45,537 bases of DNA from Verrucomicrobiaceae bacterium (lineage in GTDB: Bacteria; Verrucomicrobiota; Verrucomicrobiia; Verrucomicrobiales; Verrucomicrobiaceae). The notes below the pieces were generated by a model. The model searched no databases. It saw only the letters and a list, made by a program, of their open reading frames with translations, and was not told the origin of the DNA. Position 1 is the stretch's first letter. Every line of letters begins with the position of its first letter. The position numbers and the translations under genes are program-made. Below, in pieces: positions 40,100 to 45,537 of the stretch. The stretch spans positions 1-45,537 of the forward strand of contig JARXAL010000224.1 of the NCBI GenBank assembly GCA_029865835.1, in the 5' to 3' direction.

Positions 40100-40483
40100 A
40101 TGGCCAACAAACGCATCCGCTCCCGCCGCCCTCAAGAAACTGAGGACATCCTCGCCGGCCTCGACCTCCCGACGCCCAAAAGACAACGCCAAACCACTCG
40201 CCGCGCCTCCGAAATCAGCGAGGAAATCCATCGCCTCGAGTGCGTCATCGCCGCTGCACCCACCCTGCAACGCCAGCGCGCCATCTCCCGACGCGACACC
40301 CTCCCTCCCCTCGAAGACGCTCGCCCCCGCAACCGCAGTACCCGCCCAAGCTCCGCCCCGCTTCCCCTCAACGCCCGCCGCCTCCGCTCCCAGCAGCGCC
40401 TCATGCAAGGCGCCCAACTCCTCATCATCCTCGTCGCCATCGCCGGCGTCGCTGGCTGGATGAAGCAGTGGCTTCAGTGGTAA
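40100..40483 (+). CDS. Small basic protein with C-terminal TM
   Basis: MANKRIRSRRPQETEDILAGLDLPTPKRQRQTTRR...LLIILVAIAGVAGWMKQWLQW; start inferred at 40100 after the upstream gene. Confidence 0.65.
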   Translation: MANKRIRSRRPQETEDILAGLDLPTPKRQRQTTRRASEISEEIHRLECVIAAAPTLQRQRAISRRDTLPPLEDARPRNRSTRPSSAPLPLNARRLRSQQRLMQGAQLLIILVAIAGVAGWMKQWLQW

Positions 40484-40489
40484 AAAGAC

Positions 40490-40816
40490 TCACTCCGCCG
40501 GCTCAATCGTCGCACTCATCGACCCCTTGCTCTCCGGCAACCGCGGGTCCGCTCCATACTCATGGATCTGCTCCAGCCGTAGCTCGGCCAACTCCTTGTG
40601 GCACGTCGCCACAATCACCCTCCCATCCGCATTCACCTTGTCCGCCAGCTTGAACGCCGTCTCGAACGGATGCCCAAACAAGCCCTGCAGCATCTCGATC
40701 ACATAAGCATAAGTATGCTTGTCATCGTCGAGTAAAATCACGTGATACGGAGGCTCCACCTCCGGCCGCGTCACCACCTGCGTCTGCGGCAATCCAGGAC
40801 GCCGCACTGGCGCCAT
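40490..40816 (-). CDS. clpS: ATP-dependent Clp protease adaptor ClpS
   Basis: PPYHVILLDDDKHTYAYVIEMLQGLFGHPFETAFKLADKVNADGRVIVATCHKELAELRLEQIHEYGAD. Start MAPVRRPGL (40816) avoids overlap with the 742-aa gene. Confidence 0.92.
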   Translation of the reverse strand: MAPVRRPGLPQTQVVTRPEVEPPYHVILLDDDKHTYAYVIEMLQGLFGHPFETAFKLADKVNADGRVIVATCHKELAELRLEQIHEYGADPRLPESKGSMSATIEPAE

Positions 40817-40839
40817 CGGAGCCGCCAAAACCGGACTCG

Positions 40840-43068
40840 TCAAACACCAGCCATCGCCAAATTTCGAGGCATGGATTCCACTTCGCACGCCCCAAATTGC
40901 CCCAAAATCGGCCTTTCGCAAGCCACCGTTGCCTGCCTGCTCCCCCACGCCCCCTCCGCCGCTTCCGCCGCCCGGCAAATCCACGCAAACACCGTCTGAT
41001 ACGCTTCCTCACAGCGATCCGAAACCGCCATCGCCGCATGCCCACTCGCCACCGACTCCGCCTGCGTCTCCCACCCCGGAAAACGCACGCCCTCCGTCAA
41101 CCACTGCGCCAAAGACATCCCCGGCTTCATCGGTGCCTCCACCTGCTCCAAATCCGCCAACAAACGCCCCATGCAATGCCGAATCTTCGGCACCAAATAC
41201 TCCAAAGCCTTGCCCTGCGCCTCCAACTCACTCCCCGCCTCCGCATGCTTGAACCCATCCACCTGCCCATCCAGCCCCAGTGACTCCAGCGCAAACACCA
41301 GATTGCGCATCTCCCACAGCACCGGCACCCGCGCCGACAGCGCCCCATACGCCATCCCCCACATCGGCAGCATCGCCGCCATCTCACCCAACTCGCCCGC
41401 GCAGCTCCCCGCTGGCCGGCTCATCATCAACCCCAGCGCCGCCGCCAATCGCCGCTCCATGTCCGCCTCAATCGCCCTCAGCGAATCATCCGAATGCTCC
41501 ATCGTGATCATCTGCCGATCAATCTCTTCCCGGTAAACCGCCGCCTCATGCGTCCGCAATCCATACTGCCTCGGATCCATCGGCATGCCCGCCAGCGCAA
41601 ACGCGTGCGCCATCTCCAAATCCCGACACCGCTGCCAAGCCATCGTCCACTCCTTCTGCACGATCCTCGCCTGCTCGCCTCGCTCCGCCATCATCCGCCG
41701 ACTCACCACCAACTGCTCCCTCATCTCCTCCTCCGTCGGCGTCGAATGCCCCTCTTCCACCAATCCGCACATCGGCCTCAGCGGATGCGCCAAACCTTCA
41801 AAATACCGCTGAATGTCCGCCAAAGCCACCTCATCCACCTTCCGCTGCGTCCCCTCACCCACCGCCACCAGTCGAATCAGATTCAGCGACAGCCCCAAAT
41901 CCTGTTGGTAATGCGTCTGCGTCAGCTGCCGGCAAATCTCCTGAAACCGGCGCACCAGCGCTGAGGCCGCCCCCCCTTCATTCAGCATCGCCTCCCCGCC
42001 TTTCTTCAAAGCCCACACCCTCCGCTTCTCCGTCTCCTTATCCTCGATCTCGGACACCTCTCCCACCAACGCCATCTCCTTGATCGTCTGCAGCACCACA
42101 TTGTCCGGCATCCGGTCCGTGTTCATCCCCTCCTCCAGCTTCCCTTTCACCGCCAAGCTAGCCAGCCGCAGCCGTTCCTTCGTCAGCAGCAACGCCGCAA
42201 ACCCTTCCCCACCCAGCATCTTCACCCCCGCTTTGTCACACGCCAGCTCGATCTCACTCAGCGCTGGTCGTGTCATCACACGCCCCAAGATCAGCATCAT
42301 CCAAATCGGCCGCCGCGTTAGCCACTCGTAGCCCTTCGCCAGCTTCATCACCGCTGGCCGCTGCCACCAGCTCTTCTTCCGCTTCGCCAATCCTTTGTAA
42401 CCCTTGTTCGGCCCCAAATCCACCTTCGCCTGGTGCTCCCCGCTCGCCGCCCGGTTCAACCACCGCATCACCCCTTCCATCAGCCAGTAACACCGACCAC
42501 TCACCCCCGCTGGCGACAGCCCCAAACTTGCCATCAACTCAGTCGTCAACTGCCCCTCACTGCAAACCCCCACCCAAGACGCCCCCACGGTCAGCCGATG
42601 CCTCCCTCTCAATCCGCCAATCACCCCGCCCAATGGCTCCAACCGCACCCCGCATCCCGAATCCAAACAAACCTCCACCGGCTTCGGCGCCTTCGTCTGC
42701 TCCACCGCAATCAAGACCGTCTCCATCCACTCCGGCTGCGCCCCCGGATGCATCTCCAGCTTCGAAATCGGCTTCTCGCCCTTCATCCAAAACGGCTTGA
42801 AAAACCAAATCCAAGTCGCCCCTCCCAGCATCAATCCCGCGCAAATCCCGATGTTCTTCCCGCCCCACCCCGGCTCCAACGCCCAGCGCTCAAACGTTTG
42901 CATCGTCGTCGTCACCAGCATCCACGCCGTCCAACCCAAAAACGCCAAATAAAGCATCGGCACCAACAAAACCAGCAACCCTCCAACCATCACCCGAATC
43001 CGGGTCATCATGGGCCAACGAAACGCTTGCGGCTTGTGGGAATCGGAAGAATCAGGCATCAGAATCAC
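40840..43068 (-). CDS. Large membrane protein resembling an M48-type peptidase without HExxH
   Basis: Two N-terminal TMs; HRLTVGASWVGVCSEGQLTTELMASLGL where M48 proteins have LTVG...LxxVLxHExGH; LSEIELACDKAGVKMLGGEGF resembling the downstream E..AD.aa motif. Confidence 0.5.
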   Translation of the reverse strand: MILMPDSSDSHKPQAFRWPMMTRIRVMVGGLLVLLVPMLYLAFLGWTAWMLVTTTMQTFERWALEPGWGGKNIGICAGLMLGGATWIWFFKPFWMKGEKPISKLEMHPGAQPEWMETVLIAVEQTKAPKPVEVCLDSGCGVRLEPLGGVIGGLRGRHRLTVGASWVGVCSEGQLTTELMASLGLSPAGVSGRCYWLMEGVMRWLNRAASGEHQAKVDLGPNKGYKGLAKRKKSWWQRPAVMKLAKGYEWLTRRPIWMMLILGRVMTRPALSEIELACDKAGVKMLGGEGFAALLLTKERLRLASLAVKGKLEEGMNTDRMPDNVVLQTIKEMALVGEVSEIEDKETEKRRVWALKKGGEAMLNEGGAASALVRRFQEICRQLTQTHYQQDLGLSLNLIRLVAVGEGTQRKVDEVALADIQRYFEGLAHPLRPMCGLVEEGHSTPTEEEMREQLVVSRRMMAERGEQARIVQKEWTMAWQRCRDLEMAHAFALAGMPMDPRQYGLRTHEAAVYREEIDRQMITMEHSDDSLRAIEADMERRLAAALGLMMSRPAGSCAGELGEMAAMLPMWGMAYGALSARVPVLWEMRNLVFALESLGLDGQVDGFKHAEAGSELEAQGKALEYLVPKIRHCMGRLLADLEQVEAPMKPGMSLAQWLTEGVRFPGWETQAESVASGHAAMAVSDRCEEAYQTVFAWICRAAEAAEGAWGSRQATVACERPILGQFGACEVESMPRNLAMAGV

Positions 43069-43198
43069 GATTGTTTATTCTAGTAATTATATTGGAGATG
43101 CTAAACATTGCAAACGCAAATCTTACACCCCACCCCTTTTGCTCCCACTTCCTGCACGATTTCCCGCTCAGCCAACGTAGGTATTTTTACCCCCCCAA

Positions 43199-45537
43199 AT
43201 GCCCCTCCGCTTCCTCCTTCTCCTCTTCCTCGTCACCGCCGCCCAGGCCGCCCCCGACTGGAAACCCGTCGCCTCCGCCATCGATGCCACCTGCCTCCAG
43301 TGCCATAGCGACAAAAAAACCAAAGGCGGCGTCAACCTCCAGCCTCTCCTCTCCGATCCCCAGGTCGAAAAGGAATTCGCTCTCTGGGAAAAAGTCCGCC
43401 AAGTCGTCGAAGCCGGCGAAATGCCCCCCGAAGACGCCGACGAAATCCTCCCCGCCGAAAAAGCCGCCCTCATCGCCTGGGTCAACGCCTCCCTGACCGA
43501 AGTCGCCAACCGCAACGCCGGCGACCCCGGCCCCGTCACCCTCCGCCGCCTCACCAACTTCGAATACGACAACACCATCCGCGACCTCACCGGCCAGGAC
43601 TACCGCCTCTCCAAAGAATTCCAACCCGACGGCGGCGGCGGCGAAGGCTTCTCCAACATCGGCGACGTCCTCTTCGTCAGCCCCCAGCAACTCGACAAAT
43701 ACCTCAAAGCCGCCCGCACCCTCGCCGATCACGCCACCATCCTCCCCGGCACCGGCGTCCAGTTCCACCCCCAGCGCATCGGCCTCCGCGGCGCCAAACA
43801 AATCAAAGACCAATCCCAGCAGGCCCTCTACGTCTGGTATCAAAAAGCCGCCACCCCCCTCCTACCCAAAGACGGCGAAGACTTCCGCGAGGACGACTAC
43901 ATGCTCGCCTGTTGGAAATGGAAACACAAGGACCTCACCGGCGCCCAATCCCTCGCCCAACTCGCCACCGACGCCAAACTCGTCCTCCCCTTCCTCGAAA
44001 ACTGGTGGACCATGCTCCACAACACCAAACTCGAATCCCGCTACCTCGACCTCACCCGCACCCCCTGGCACAACCTCCCTCCACCCGCTGCCGACAAACC
44101 CACCGAAGTCCCGCAGGCCGTCACCCAAACCCTCGCCAACATCAAAGCCGAACGCCGCTCCTGGCTCGGCGAAAAAGACCCTGGCACCGGTGTCCAACGC
44201 CGCCAGCAGGACGCCGACGGCCTCCGACCCTACAAACTCGCCGACCCCTTCGCCCGCCATGACGAAGACTGGGACGGCGCTGGCAGCGGCCTCCCCAACC
44301 AACCCAAAATCGACAAACCCAAACACGTCCACCTCGTCCTCGGTGACCTCGGCGACGGCAACAAAGGCGACTACGTACACGTCAACGACCTCAGCTTCAC
44401 CATCGCCGGCAAAAACCATGAATACTTCTCCTTCATGAAGCAGCGCCGCGACGCCAATCGCAAACTCCTATCCGAAATCGAAGCCGGCAAACCCGCCCCT
44501 CCAAACGCAACCCCCGCTCTCCTCAAAACCTGGATCACCGAAGCCGACCAGGCCCTCGCCCACTTCGGCAAAGACCCCCTCGGCAAACCCATCAGCGAAA
44601 AAACCCTCGCCCGCCAGGCCCCCGCCATCATCACCCTCCCCCTGCCCGAAGGCGTCACCCGCATGTACGGCTCCGCCAAACTCGACCTCACCAACCCCGA
44701 CGCCGAACACGCCACCGTCCAGTGGACCCTCACCCTCGCTCCCCCTCCTGACCCCGCCACCATCCTCCCCGGCATCCTCACCATCTGGAAACGCCAAACC
44801 GAAGCCGCTCGGCGCACCATGAACGACTTCAACCGCATGAAATCCGCCTTCCCCGACGTCCTCGAACGCCGGCTCGAAGAAGTCGCCAACAACCTCCAAC
44901 GCAACGGCCAGCCCGGCCTCGGCGTCTACTACTTCAACGACACCCAACTCGCCACGGTCCTCCCCGAAGCCGAAAAACAAAAACTCCAGCAAATGCGCGA
45001 CGACTGGGCCTACAACTCTCCCGCCCAGCTCAACAAACAAAAACAGGACGAGTACCACAACCGCCTCCGCACCCACCTCCACCGCTACGCCGACTGCGCC
45101 TGGCGCCGCCCCACCACCCCCGAAGAAAAAACCCAGCTCACCAAACTCTACGACACCTCCCTCACCGCCGACCTCGGCCCCGAAGCCGCCGCCCGCGAAG
45201 TCCTCGTCCGCATCCTCGTCTCTCCCCACTTCCTCTACAAAACCGAAACCCTCCCCACCGTGGAGCAAGCCGCTGGCTTGCCTCCCAAAAGTGACGCGGA
45301 CACTCCTGTCCGCCCCATCCCAGATTCCCAATCCGAAATCCAAAATCCGCAGCCGAGCGGAGCGAGACAGATAGCCGAAGCCAACCCGAAGGGCCCAGCG
45401 GGGACGCCGGGTCAATCCGCACCCCCCAATCCGCAATCCGCAATCCCTTTACCCCCCCACCAGCTCGCCTCCCGCCTCTCCTACCTCCTCTGGTCCTCCA
45501 CCCCCGACTGGCCCCTCCAGAAAGCCGCCCTCGACGG
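43199..45537 (+). CDS. Secreted cytochrome-c-like (PSCyt) DUF1587/DUF1592-type protein, 3' truncated by window edge
   Basis: Signal peptide MPLRFLLLLFLVTAAQAA; heme motif CLQCH; VTLRRLTNFEYDNTIRDLTG (DUF1587); ALDRRP-type W-R-R-P block (CAWRRPTTPEEKTQLTKLY), EVLVRILVSPHFLYKTE, LASRLSYLLWSSTPD (DUF1592). Frame checked to the window end. Confidence 0.88.
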   Translation, partial: MPLRFLLLLFLVTAAQAAPDWKPVASAIDATCLQCHSDKKTKGGVNLQPLLSDPQVEKEFALWEKVRQVVEAGEMPPEDADEILPAEKAALIAWVNASLTEVANRNAGDPGPVTLRRLTNFEYDNTIRDLTGQDYRLSKEFQPDGGGGEGFSNIGDVLFVSPQQLDKYLKAARTLADHATILPGTGVQFHPQRIGLRGAKQIKDQSQQALYVWYQKAATPLLPKDGEDFREDDYMLACWKWKHKDLTGAQSLAQLATDAKLVLPFLENWWTMLHNTKLESRYLDLTRTPWHNLPPPAADKPTEVPQAVTQTLANIKAERRSWLGEKDPGTGVQRRQQDADGLRPYKLADPFARHDEDWDGAGSGLPNQPKIDKPKHVHLVLGDLGDGNKGDYVHVNDLSFTIAGKNHEYFSFMKQRRDANRKLLSEIEAGKPAPPNATPALLKTWITEADQALAHFGKDPLGKPISEKTLARQAPAIITLPLPEGVTRMYGSAKLDLTNPDAEHATVQWTLTLAPPPDPATILPGILTIWKRQTEAARRTMNDFNRMKSAFPDVLERRLEEVANNLQRNGQPGLGVYYFNDTQLATVLPEAEKQKLQQMRDDWAYNSPAQLNKQKQDEYHNRLRTHLHRYADCAWRRPTTPEEKTQLTKLYDTSLTADLGPEAAAREVLVRILVSPHFLYKTETLPTVEQAAGLPPKSDADTPVRPIPDSQSEIQNPQPSGARQIAEANPKGPAGTPGQSAPPNPQSAIPLPPHQLASRLSYLLWSSTPDWPLQKAALD
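45262..45452. repeat. In-frame REP-like palindromes and phased AATCC repeats inside the cytochrome-c CDS
   Basis: Palindromes GCAAGCC-GCT-GGCTTGC (45265-45281) and GCGGACA-CTCC-TGTCCGC (45296-45313); AATCC at 45330, 45337, 45344, 45414, 45428, 45435, 45442, all in the same 7-nt phase. Confidence 0.8.

Noticed and set aside
1-45537. CRISPR arrays, tRNA/rRNA genes, prophage or integrase genes
   Set aside because: Looked for regularly spaced repeats, cloverleaf and conserved RNA signatures, and integrase/transposase-like proteins; none recognised.

Overview
The 45.5-kb window is gene-dense, GC-rich and bacterial. Gene content and style suggest the PVC/Verrucomicrobia group (planctomycete-type cytochrome-c/DUF1587-DUF1592 protein, DUF502, coiled-coil secreted proteins); this is an inference, since there is no rRNA marker. 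Most of it is housekeeping: mcsA-mcsB-clpC, glgB, a GT4 glycosyltransferase, leuS, an M42 peptidase, a LpxL-like acyltransferase, FKBP, YjbQ, sucA-sucB, moeA, ymdB, an amidase, an SDR::shikimate kinase fusion, cysK, a SMUG-type UDG, an M14 peptidase, uvrC and clpS. Regions worth a second look: (1) 21.9-27.6 kb, a run holding a zinc-ribbon transglutaminase-like protein, an FkbO/Hyg5/XanB2-type chorismatase and three consecutive secreted coiled-coil/beta-sandwich paralogs, one with a degenerate SNase-like C-terminus; (2) a 169-bp imperfect palindrome (27584-27752) filling the gap between two convergent genes; (3) a rod-shaped candidate ncRNA with an intrinsic terminator (~19827-20030); (4) REP-like palindromes and 7-nt-phased AATCC repeats inserted in frame in a cytochrome-c-domain gene (45.26-45.45 kb); (5) a large membrane protein that looks like an M48 peptidase without HExxH; (6) a dyad over the SD and start codon of a tail-anchored coiled-coil gene. 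No CRISPR array, tRNA, rRNA, transposase gene or prophage was recognised. All family calls are by eye from motifs; no database search was run.
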